Shown piece by piece: positions 33,258 to 43,312 of a stretch of 64,000 nt of DNA. The stretch comes from Cheiracanthium punctorium (Eukaryota; Arthropoda; Arachnida; Araneae; Cheiracanthiidae), in assembly GCA_038373885.1 (NCBI GenBank), contig JAWZYV010016944.1, positions 1,674,001 through 1,738,000 of the forward strand. The letters are read 5' to 3'. The notes under the pieces are model-generated. The model was not told where the DNA came from. It searched no databases and saw nothing but the letters and a program-made list of their open reading frames with translations. Each line of letters begins with the position of its first letter. Position 1 is the stretch's first letter. Both the position numbers and the translations under genes were made by a program.

Positions 33258-33807
33258 TTATTCAAAAACATGTTTATTAAATTTTAACAAGAGCTGGATC
33301 TCAAAATTGTTATCCGCCAAACATGATCGTCGAGGAGAAAATGCGTCCAATGCAATCGAAAATAATCTTTGTACAGATGCACTGGACGGCACGCCAGTGT
33401 TAGTTTTTTTGAAGGCTTCTTTCATATACGTGTACGCCGAAAGCGAAGATAGGGGTTTAATTGGCTCTGACAAGAACCTTGTAAGTTCTTCCTCGTAACT
33501 ATTTCGAGTGCATGCGAAAGAGAAATTAAAAAAACCAGAAAAGTCATCATCCATGGGCTGATCCTCGATACTGATATCTGAAGTTGTCGGAAACATATTC
33601 TGGAGGTATTCCTCCATCCATTTTTTTGGCTTCGGTCTTCCTCTCCTCCTCAATCCAGAATAGTTTGAATCTGGGATGGAAACAAGCTGAGAGAACAGTT
33701 TCTCTGTCCCACAGCAAATGACTAAATCTCGTTTCCACCTGACAACTGAAGATTTTGCGCCCCCTCCTATTTTTTAAAAATGCAACTAGGTAGCTTTCAT
33801 ATACCAT
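33258..33807 (-). pseudogene. hAT transposase C-terminal pseudogene
   Basis: Two overlapping frames. The upstream frame has ACFHPRFKLFWIEEERKTEA, typical of the region before the dimerisation domain. The downstream frame carries the hATC signature: TGVPSSASVQRLFSIALDAF, then PRR, then LADNNFEIQLLLKFNKH. A frameshift near 33600 separates them and the catalytic N-terminal two thirds are missing. It belongs to the Ac/hobo-like hAT group by the PSS-ERLFS and RR-L..NFE spacing (known signature). It is not expressed as a host gene as far as the sequence shows. Confidence 0.85.
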
Positions 33808-33868
33808 TTAGCGCCCCTTGGCCGATGCTGCGCCCAGGTACAGTTGACCTTCCTTGCTCCCCCGTAGC

Positions 33869-34007
33869 CAGGGACGGCCCGACACGGTAAGCAAGGCATC
33901 GGAGCGCCATATTCGAACTAAAAAACTAAGGAAAACTTAATCTGGAGCATAACACGGGGCTTCTTTACGTTTGCAGGGAGGCTCCACGTACCCTAGATCA
34001 GCTCTTG
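33869..34007. mobile_element. hAT-like MITE, copy of the 5551-5689 family
   Basis: cagggacggcccgacacggt then aagcaagg through gctccacgtaccctagatca to ctcttg. Length 139 bp. Flanks cccgtagc and cacctagc match at 6 of 8 bases, a decayed TSD. Confidence 0.65.
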
Positions 34008-34015
34008 CACCTAGC

Positions 34016-36260
34016 TACGCCACACATTTAGCTATAAAAGCTTTCAGGGGTTAAAATGAGGCTTCAATAATATACGGACTGTCAAATATGCATGGTGCTC
34101 TGAAACTCATTGACAAAAAGTTAGAGTGGTAAAGGTAAATAAGACGGTTATGAATCACGTAACAATGTAGGGTTTGATAAGTCGTCCTCGAGTACCTGTT
34201 AATAATTTATTTTTTCACAGAAAGTTCACTAAAATTCACTTAACATGATTGATTACTACTGTACATTGACTAAAAGATTTATTATTAAACAATTATTAAC
34301 AGGTAAATGAAACCATTTCCGACATCCACAGTGCTATATTATTCTGAACAGCCTTGGTAGAGATGGCGCCCGGTGCGGTCGCACCGTTCGCTTTACCTTA
34401 GGACCGAATCTGAAAACTGTCACTACAAACGAAGAACACTGTAACCGAGGTCAGCAATATTTTTAGCCCCTGAAATAATATCTTGGATGCATATGCTTAT
34501 ACCTTTTGTCCCTTTTCAACAAACTCAAAAAAGATAAGGTTATCAACTCGTAAAAAAAAAAAAAAAAAAAAAAAATGTGTACAATTTCTACATATTTACT
34601 TTCTTTTTTTCAGTTTCAGGTTCCACGAAAAATGTACTAATCAGTTTTTACCCTTCTTTGAGACAAAAAACATTCCGAGTTGTAGAACATAATCACGTGA
34701 TTAATTAATGTTTGAAAAGCTACAATACTGCAGAACTGTCATTACTCTTGTGGAAGTTGAACACACCACCAGGACACAAGGTTAATAAAGAGTGCCCAAA
34801 CTCAAAAAAGTGCACTGTAACGTCGAAAAATGACCAAACCTTAATATAAATAAACTTAGTAAAACTAAGCATAAATAAAATTGTTGTTCAATGCATCGAT
34901 CATAAGGAGGAGGCAAAGAGAAAATTAAAAATGTCGGTGACTCTTCCAGAAGCGGTCTCGATGCTTTCAAGAAAATTCCTGTGAGAAAACCGTAAGTTTT
35001 TCTCACGCTTCGTAGTTTTCCGTAGATGGTGAGTGAGAGGATGGGGGGGGGGGGGGGATCGCTAATTGCGAGGACTGACTATATATCATGTCAGATTTGA
35101 AAGGATATCGCCTAAAAGGAAATTCACGGAATACTGGACACTGAATGATTGGCAATCATCCTGGCAAGAGGACACTACACTGTATTTATGGGTGCAATAA
35201 AAAAAAAAGATCAAAGAAAATTAATGATGTTACAAAAGCATACAATTTACAGATATGTAAAATTCCTTTTCGAAAGCAAAAAATACTCATTTTTATGTTG
35301 ATTTATGTTGCAAACACGCAATAGCAGTCAAAAATATGCAGACCCTGATCAGACATAGAAGGGGCCCGGGGCAAAAAAAAAGGTTGTTTTGGGCCCCTAT
35401 ACTATTACAGACTTTTTAACTTATTTGTGATTGTTTTCTATTTTCCCAGCATAAAAATAAAACATTTCAAAATAATTCTAAAATTAAATTAAAAATTACC
35501 CATGTATTTATACTCATTTAGAACAAGAATGTGCATTTAAAATTGATTTTAATATTTTTTTAATCCATTTTTATTATTAGCGTATGTGTGCGCTGAGTTC
35601 CACCTGCCAGAAAATTTTCTTTTCTTCATCATAATATTTAAAAAAATGCTAACTAATGGATATTTTGTGATAAGTACATATGGCCATAAATTTTCAATAA
35701 CGCCTTTAATTTCTATTTTATTGATCTAGTCTTAGAAACCATTATCATTGTGTTAGAAAGAAGAACAGAAAATAAGTCTCGAAGCCTTTTTATTGTTACA
35801 CAATTATGATATAGATAAAGGAAATTTAGCTTAATAAAAATTATTATTGCAGCATATATAAATTTAATATGCAATAAATGGAGAGATTTGCAAGGCCTTT
35901 ATTTTTCAGGGGCTCACGGGCCCACACGCCCGTGTGATAATGAGACTCTCCAGGGAACATCAAAATAACCTCTGTTCAACTTTGGACCTCTCTTACCTTC
36001 CTTTTTCTTCCTCTTTATGGCAGATTGGTGATTCTACAAATAATACTGAGAACGATAAAAAGAAAAAAGATGCACAATGTCAGGCTTCCGCTTCAGGCAA
36101 AGCAAACCCCCTCACCCCCCCTCGTGTGCGTGTGTCCCCTGGGAGGGGGGGGGCGGGGGAGTGATTGGGTGTCTTTCAAGCATCAGTTTCAGTTATGCTT
36201 GGAGTCAGAAGAGAGAGAAATTGCACCACGGGATCAATCGCCGGAAATGATGACACGGCA
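34016..36260. other. Intergenic stretch with repeat debris
   Basis: AT-rich with poly-A (34550-34575), a 15-nt poly-G near 35042, and 'ggggcccggggc' text near 35360 that looks like one end of a degraded hAT-type element. G/C-rich runs lie at 36110-36160. No gene was recognised. Confidence 0.35.
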
Positions 36261-36261
36261 A

Positions 36262-36418
36262 AAGTAGCTTCCAAAATTCGCTACAAACTACTGTTTTTTT
36301 GTAGCGCGCTACACGCTACACTACTTTTTAAAAAAATAGCGCGCTACACTACAAACTACAAAAAAAAGTAGCGGCTACTGTAGTTTCGCTACAAGTAGCG
36401 CGCTACTCCCCAGCCCTG
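36262..36418. mobile_element. MITE-like element of tagcgcgctac repeats, one end visible
   Basis: Contains repeated gtagcgcgctac, ctacaaactac and agtagcggctactgtagttt. It ends at 36418 with ccccagccctg, which reversed is a CAGGGCTGGGG terminus. Its last base abuts exactly the start of duplication copy 2. The opposite terminus was not identified. Confidence 0.5.
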
Positions 36419-37735
36419 GTTAAAACACATCTTTTATGAACTTTCAACAAATTTGAGGACGCTAGACAATTAATGTCCATTCTCTTTAACAGATGGCGCC
36501 ATCACCGCACTTTGCAAGTGAAAATCCAACTTAAGCCAACTTTGCAGTGCCAAGCCAAATCTCAAGCTTGATTTAAGCTTATGTGCTGTCTGGGAGAAGC
36601 TAGCTCAAATTTCAGAAAATCAGTTCTTAAAATATGAAAAGATAATTGCAAATAAACACACATTATATGTTAATAAAATGAAAACTAGTACTAATAAAAT
36701 ATAAATTAAAATGTAAATAAATAAAAAAAGTAAAATGAACAAAAAATACATAAACATAAATAGCGATAAATAGTAATAGTGAAAAGAAACATAACAGTAT
36801 AACAAAAAATACAAACATACAGAATACAGTTTTTTTTAATATCTAAATAATAAAAATCCCTTTCGTAACAATTCCGGGATCGGCTCATCGTTCCCGGTGC
36901 ATCTGCCGCCATGTTGAAATTTTGATAAAAATGACATTTTTATCTCTAAAAGCAAATTTTTTTTATACAGTTCGAAAGATCTCTTAAAAATCAACCTTTT
37001 TTAACTAGCAGCTACTTTCATCTCTAATAATCTGGCGAGATATCATGCATAGAAAAGTAAACAGAGAAGCGAAGACGATTTATTCCTCGATTCTTTGAAA
37101 AAAATCACGGAACATAATCTCTCATGTAGATTGATTAGATGATGTCATATACTAGCGAAAATACTCCTTTTGCGTGACAAGCAAAGCAAGGACAGTTTTA
37201 TTTAATACTAGCTGAAGTACCCGTTCTTCGCATGGGAATGAATGGACTTTTTGATATTACGATTTGTGGTGATTACTATTCATTGTAATAAACAGATATA
37301 GCAAAATGGATATCGCGTTATATTGTGTCCAATAATCATGCATACCGAATTGCAAGGCAATCGTTTGTACAATGCAGAAGGCCATGCGGCGTAGCAGAAT
37401 CTAGTGGTGAGTTTTAGCAAAACGGATACGGCGAAAATATTCTTCGCATTCAGATATCGATGTATACGAATTTTCATGACTATCGGCTGGACAGTCCTGA
37501 AGTTCATGTGTTGACGCGACATCTAGTGGTAAGTTATAGGAAAATGGATAGCGCCAAACTCTTCCCCGTGTTCAAATATCTATATACCTATTTTCATAGC
37601 AATCATTTGCACAGTCAAGAAGTGATACACTGCAGGGCCATCTAGTGGTTAATTAAAGTAATGATTTGCTACAGCACCGTCAAGTGGCAAGTTATAGCAA
37701 AATGGATAACACCAAAATATTCTCATTGTTCAAAT
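36419..37735. repeat. Copy 2 of the 1,317-bp duplication
   Basis: See 31763-33079. The left edge coincides with the terminus of the tagcgcgctac MITE. At the right edge the minisatellite simply continues in this copy, while copy 1 switches to unrelated sequence. Copy 2 is therefore the fuller version of the Helitron-like element. Confidence 0.92.
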
Positions 37736-38450
37736 AGCTATGTATACTGATTTTCATAACGACCGTGTTCAAATATCTATGTATACCAATTTCCATAACG
37801 ATCATTTGCACAGTCAAGAAGTGATACACTGCAGGGCCATCTAGTGGTTAATTAAAGTAATGATTTGCTACAGCGCCGTCAAGTGGTGAGTTATAGCAAA
37901 ATGGATAACACCAAAATATTCTCATTGTTCAAATAGCTATGTATACTGATTTTCATAGCGACCGTTTGAATGGTCAAGAATTTGGCCTGCTGCAGCGTCA
38001 TCTAGTGGCGAGTTAAAATAATAATGCATTGCAGTGTCATCTAGTGGTGAGTAACATCAAAAGGAACGCAGTTAGAATATATTCTTCATGCTCAAATGTG
38101 TAAGTATAAAAAATTTTATGCCGACGGTCGAACAGTATAGAAGTTTATGTGTTGCAGCGCCATTTAGCGGCAAGTTACAGCAAAATGGGATAGTGGAAAA
38201 TATTCTCTGTGTTCTAATATTCGCGTGTACCAAATTTCATCGAAATCGGTTGGACAATATTCGCATAGCAAACGGCTAAATGGAATAGAATTCGACATTG
38301 TGCTGCGGCACCAAGTGGCAAGTTAAGGAAAACGGATAGCATAAAAACCTTCGCCATCATAAAAGACTTAGGTGAACCAAATTTCATGGTGCAACGGTGC
38401 TGGAGTTTTTCAACCTCATACACACATACCAACATTCATTTTTATCTATA
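37208..38450 (-). mobile_element. Helitron-like element with internal ~125-bp minisatellite
   Basis: On the minus strand the 3' end is gggtacttcagCTAG before T (37208). The other end near 38450 reads ttatagataaaaatgaatgt then tggtatgtg, similar to the 5' ends of insect Helitrons. Between them, at about 37356-38330, lie eight or more units with the core (c)atctagtgg(t/c)(g/a)agttatagc followed by aaaatggata and 'ttcaaata.ctatgtata..aattttcat'. No Rep/helicase frame is present. Confidence 0.5.
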
Positions 38451-39610
38451 ACCAGTGTCATTATATATCCCAGTCTCAAATAAAATCCAGTTTCAAATCT
38501 AAGCGTCGCCAAAGTGCCAACATACGCCATTTTGCAAGAGTTTTTTCAGGGAATCATTTGAAGCATTGACTTAGCAGCAAGCAATATGGGAAATAGTTCG
38601 ACCGCCAAAGAGTAAAGCACGCATTTATTTGAAAAGTAGAATCCCTTAATACAGCCAAATTTTTTAAAAGAGTCAACTATAATGTGTTTTATTCATCGTT
38701 ACTCCGATGTACTAAATGAGAAGATTTCAATTTTCTGAAATTTGGCAGAATTCCCCCAACTTAAATCAATGTACTCAATTGGCAAGAATTCTGAAGTTAG
38801 ATCGCTTGAAATCCCTTAATAACTGCATTATTTCTTCACGAATCATTAAAATTTAACACTGTATTCTAATAAAACCTTTGCACTTGTTTTCAAAAATCTA
38901 TTTCCTTAAGCTCTCAATAAATTGCGCCAAGCCGAAAACTGTGCAAACCGCTAGAACCCACTTACTCAAAATTGATATTTCAGACACTTTATTTTTTCGC
39001 TAAACTAAAAAATTTTACACATTAGCCTCGGAAATCTTCAATTCTTATTGTCTTGCGTATAAAACATTTCATTCCTGCTCTGATTTCCCATGCACACAAT
39101 ATTAAAATTTAAAAATAAAATAACCTTACGAATATAAACTAACGAAAAAAAATCATTATTATTCTTTTATTTTTACTTTGAGAATTTAAAACATTTTATT
39201 TGGCAAAATCGTCACACATGGCAACCATGATCCTTATTTCACACTTTTTTCACAACAGGGGTTACAATTACGGAAAGCTTTTTGCGTGGAGAGCATAAAA
39301 AAATCTCTTAAATTCAGGGAATGGGTGGACTTTCAAAGTTTTAAAGTGGACTACGATTTATTCTATATTATTTTACATATCTGTGCTAAATTTCAGGCTG
39401 ATAGGTCCATTTTTGTGGATTTGTATACGAATCAAATCCACAAACAAACAGAATTTCATTTTAGTTTATAAGATTTAAGTTCTATGAAACTGAAAAATTT
39501 GATAGATTTTGGGCAAATTTATTGAGAATGTGTAAAATTTTGTTTGCACAACACTTAAACACCTATTTGCAGGAATTATGAACACCTTGAACACTTGAAC
39601 ACCTATTTGT
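38451..39610. other. Intergenic stretch
   Basis: AT-rich. The segment at 39290-39420 ('gggtggactttcaaagtttt') resembles 2985-3110 and is probably a dispersed repeat. Nothing else recognised. Confidence 0.35.
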
Positions 39611-39619
39611 AGGAAAGTG

Positions 39620-39970
39620 TTTGAGTGTTTTAGATTGTTTTGATGACAGCGTTTGTTTAATGTTGAATTCGTTTAAACGGATGCATTTTTATTTCAATGT
39701 TGTTGGATTGTAACTTTTATTTTGACTGTTTTGGGACATTTGTTTTATTTTTGTCATAAATCCATAAGCGTTTATTTAATTTTGAAGTGTTTAGTGAGTG
39801 TTTTAGATTGTTTCTGGTGACATATGATTTTGTCATAAGTGTTTGTTTAATTTTGAATTTGCTTAACTGGATAGATTTTGATTTCAACATTGTTGGATCA
39901 TAGCTATTATTTAGGTTAATTTGGTGTCATTTATTTTGTTTTTCATTGTAAATCTATAATTACTAGCCAG
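39620..39970. repeat. Two diverged tandem units of about 172 bp
   Basis: 'gagtgttttagattgttt' at 39624 and 39796 starts two parallel stretches. Both continue through 'gtttgtttaat-ttgaatt-g', 'tggat' with 'tttcaa..ttgttggat' and 'atttgttttatttt' / 'atttattttgttttt'. Old tandem duplication, non-coding. Confidence 0.6.
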
Positions 39971-40052
39971 CAAGCCATCCAGCATTGTTGGCCCATGAAA
40001 ATTCGCTTAAAAAATTGCCGACGAGTAAGGTAGACTTCGTGCCTCTGTTAAC

Positions 40053-40270
40053 TGTGTCAGTCAGTCTAATGACTATGTCTATGATTTTATATTTTAAAAA
40101 TTGGAGTCATATTTCAACAAATCAATTCTGAACTTTAGAATTTCTTTCTGTTAAATCCAATATCTTAAGAAAACAGAAAAGAAATTCTAGAGTTCAGAGT
40201 CGAGTTGTTGAAACATGACTCCAATTTTTAAAAAATAAAATTGCAGACATAGTTGTTAGACTGACACAAC
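40053..40270. repeat. Fold-back inverted repeat, arms about 90 bp
   Basis: The left arm (40053-40150: cagtctaatgactatgtct, aaaaattggagtcat, tttcaaca, ctgaact, agaatttcttt) is repeated reversed in 40170-40270. The spacer is about 20 bp. The transcript would form a long hairpin. No TSD was identified. Confidence 0.75.
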
Positions 40271-41033
40271 ATCCCAATCCTCATTCAGCTGGTTGCCAAA
40301 TAGTGCTGTAAAAGTTTCGAAAATATTAATACCCGTATGTACTCGTTACTTTAAACTCACTACCGGTTACTAAGTATTCATTACTCGTTACTTTCGTTAC
40401 TAGTTCGAACTCGAGAAACAAGTCTTATACAGCTCGTATCTAGAAGGGGGGGGCTGCAGCCCTCCTTTCCTAAATCTGACCCTTTACTTAGCGTATAATG
40501 TGATATTTATTTACAACTGAAACTTAGTTAGCAATTTGATACACACACACACACACCCCTCCTGAAATAAAATCCTTGCTAAGCCACTGTACATAGCATT
40601 ACGTACGTTTACGAATGTTTAAAATACTATATACAATTACTTTTTCTGGTTTAAAAACAAATAAAAATATCATACATTACTTTTTTACTTTAAAGCGTAA
40701 GAGTTGTATTTAGAGCTTATTTTCTCTGATTAATAGATGTTTTTATGCAAATGTATTTTTTATACAATGTTAAATTATCTGAATAACTCAGATAACGCCC
40801 ATAGAAATCTTCCAAAAACATGCTCCCACCCTCCCATAGTCCCCTTACCCTTTTTTAATTCTGAACGCTGGTTTAATCTGTTTATTCTCATCTTAAAAGG
40901 TATCACGAAAATCTTGTGCCTAGTGTTGCTTCTGAGCACAGATTCTTGAAAGATGGGGGTCAAGTCATCCCCCCTCCCCCTTAGACGTCAAAATTTTAAA
41001 AACATACTGAACTTTTTTGAATTATTTTAATAC

Positions 41034-41133
41034 CAGTGGCGTACCCAGGGGTGGGCATAGAAATCCCAGTTCCCTCTCGAAATTTTAATTTAAAATGAAA
41101 CGATAACTTTTAAAAAGTGTGTTTTAAGTTTAC

Positions 41134-41165
<32 letters not shown>

Positions 41166-41346
41166 CAAATAATATTTTAAATAATAAAAATGTGTGAATT
41201 CGTTTACTTTATAAAAATATTTTTTAAGGCTTTCTTAAATAACTTGTTATTTATTACTCATATTTGGTTCTAGCTCAAGCATTTAAAAAAAATAAGTTCT
41301 GAATCCTTCGGGACAGCCCTGAAAAATAATCCTGATTACACCACTA
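41034..41346. mobile_element. hAT-like MITE, 313 bp
   Basis: Left end cagtggcgtacccagg; reversed right end tagtggtgtaatcagg. Flanks tttaatac (41026-41033) and tttagaac (41347-41354) match at 6 of 8 bases. It contains a 26-nt poly-T. Confidence 0.55.
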
Positions 41347-41354
41347 TTTAGAAC

Positions 41355-41990
41355 TAAAATGTCGGAAAGCAAGAGCACCCCCTTACTGACATTCTTCTAT
41401 TCTTATAGATAATGCTCTACAATTGCAAGAACATCCCCTTTCTCCCTTCCCCCCCCCCCCCTCAAAAAAAAATCTGATATTGGCACCCATGCATAACATA
41501 CTCTATACCGTACATCCCCTCATTGTATAAAAGAGACGCCATGTCTAATCCCAATACAAGCAGCAGATACGGTATCTATCCGATATTGCATCATCAGTAA
41601 TGAAAACAAAACATATGGATCTTTCAAACCCAAGACCATTCGGCACATGTGAAATGCAACCCCTTTAGTAGTCAGTAAGTCAGTAATGGAAGCGGAACAT
41701 ATTGCTACTGCTACTCAAATATATCATATACCAAGACTGATTTTCCCCTTCAAACCGCGATCTGATATCCAGTACCAAATAACAGAAGATATTAGTACTC
41801 GATTACCGGAACTTGTTTTCCCCCCTTGTATTCAAAGCTCGAAGCTGCTCGATCCGAAAGCACGCAGTACCGATATCAACCGTAAAGTAGCAATTCGTTA
41901 CTTCGAGTCTGAGTAACGAATCCGCATCTCAGTAACGAATACATTATCCGCATCTCAGTAACGAATACATGCGGTTTGTTACAGCTTTAT
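41355..41990. other. Intergenic stretch
   Basis: Contains a poly-C run near 41450 and several short repeats of 'cgagtaacgaat...cagtaacgaata' near 41900-41970 that resemble text at 40330-40420. No gene recognised. Confidence 0.3.
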
Positions 41991-41994
41991 TGCC

Positions 41995-42385
41995 AAAGGC
42001 AAGTGGCCTGTAGGTTGGATATTTAAAAAAAATTTTTTTTCAAAGTGGCCAATTGGCAGACCAGGTAGTCGCCGTAGGCAGGTAGCCCGTAGGTTGCACT
42101 TTTTGGTCGCGAAGAGGCCATCAACAGACTAGCTGGTAGCTGGATGCGGCCGCTCACCGAAACATATAAAAGCGGCCTGTATGTTGCATGGGCTGGACGT
42201 GAAGCAGTCGGACCAGCTGGTTGCTGAAGGCGAATGACCTGCAGGTTTCAAATTTTGTTTGCAAAGAGGCCCATGCACCATAGGTTGCACAAGACAATCG
42301 TAAAGCGGCCAGTGTGCCGTAGGTTGCACATTTTGGCCGCGAAGCAGCCATCGACGGCCAAAACTGGTCGCTGACGGTGGCTAGT
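41995..42385. repeat. Degenerate minisatellite built on ggttgcac-ttttgg-cgcgaag
   Basis: Cores taggttgcactttttggtcg / tatgttgcatgggctggacg / caggtttcaaattttgtttg / taggttgcacattttggccg recur. Each is followed by 'gaag..gcc' and then 'gctggtcgctga.ggcg'. The period is roughly 80 bp and drifts. This is a GC-richer island with no terminal repeats found. Confidence 0.55.
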
Positions 42386-42490
42386 ATATATATATTTAAC
42401 ATACAACTACACTATTACACACCACAATGCACTATTAAGAACAATATGTCCTAAAGTTGCCATACTCCAACTTAAACTCACTGTCTGCAA

Positions 42491-42496
42491 TTTATT
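42491..42496 (-). promoter_or_regulatory. Candidate polyadenylation signal of Pcmt1
   Basis: The first AATAAA (TTTATT on plus) downstream of the Pcmt1 stop codon, about 625 bp away. Variant hexamers lie nearer, so the true site may differ. Confidence 0.25.
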
Positions 42497-43120
42497 TGAT
42501 AAATATAAAATTTCACTGTCTGCTCATCACTGCATATTCATATATCGTCAAAACAGAAACTTTTAGGAGACTCTGTATTTGGAGAAATTTTTTACTCAAT
42601 AAGCTTTTTTGAATAAAATGAAAAAATAATTTTAATATACTAATAAATGTTTTTTAAATATTCTTTTTTAATGTGAAAAAAGGAGGGGGGGGGGGACTTC
42701 ACAAATAAGCTTCCTCTAGTCTAAAATACAGCCTACTCTCAAACAAACACAATTAACACCCTTTTTCCTTACAGCTCACTTAGGACACATTTTCACAGAT
42801 AACCAGAAAAATTACATAAAATAACAGGTAACAGATGTGAGACACTGACTTATGTTTCTGTATACAAAAGCAAATAAGAAATTTCAAAGTTTAAAAAATT
42901 TTCTAGTTCAGCTCAAAGAAGCAAACAAACTAAAATATATCAATATGGCACACAATAAAATTCTACTTCAGTGTGACACATCTATTCCATCCCAGCAGAC
43001 AAAAATATAAAATTTTAAGTTACAACCGTGATAAATAGAATATAAAATTGGCTATCCAAGAAAGAAATCAAAGTTTACATGCAATGATAAGTAAAAAACA
43101 TTCAAATAAAGCGATTTCAT

Positions 43121-43312
43121 TTAAAGAATAGAACACAACCTTCCAGGCCATTGTGCTTCTTTGTCTGTAAGAGGGACATACACAACACCCATTAGGCCTG
43201 TTCTTTTGATAGTGCCATCGGGAAGTTTTTCTACTTGTTCAAGCATTTGATTGTGTCCTTCTTTCCCAACAGGTACAATCAGTTTACCACCAGGTTTTAG
43301 CTGATTCACTAA
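43121..43312 (-). CDS. Pcmt1: Pcmt1 exon 6 (C-terminus)
   Basis: The acceptor tttgatag is followed by 63 codons and TAA (stop at 43123-43121). It encodes [20 protein letters not shown], then [20 protein letters not shown], then [14 protein letters not shown] and a short tail PGRLCSIL. The tail after QW differs from vertebrate endings. Vertebrate PCMT1 has alternative splicing at this point, and an AG-GT follows 'cctgga' here, so another C-terminal exon is possible. Confidence 0.93.
   Translation of the reverse strand, partial: LVNQLKPGGKLIVPVGKEGHNQMLEQVEKLPDGTIKRTGLMGVVYVPLTDKEAQWPGRLCSIL

Noticed and set aside
35342..35940. Possible MITE with ggggcccggggc text
   Set aside because: Ends do not pair convincingly and no TSD is visible.
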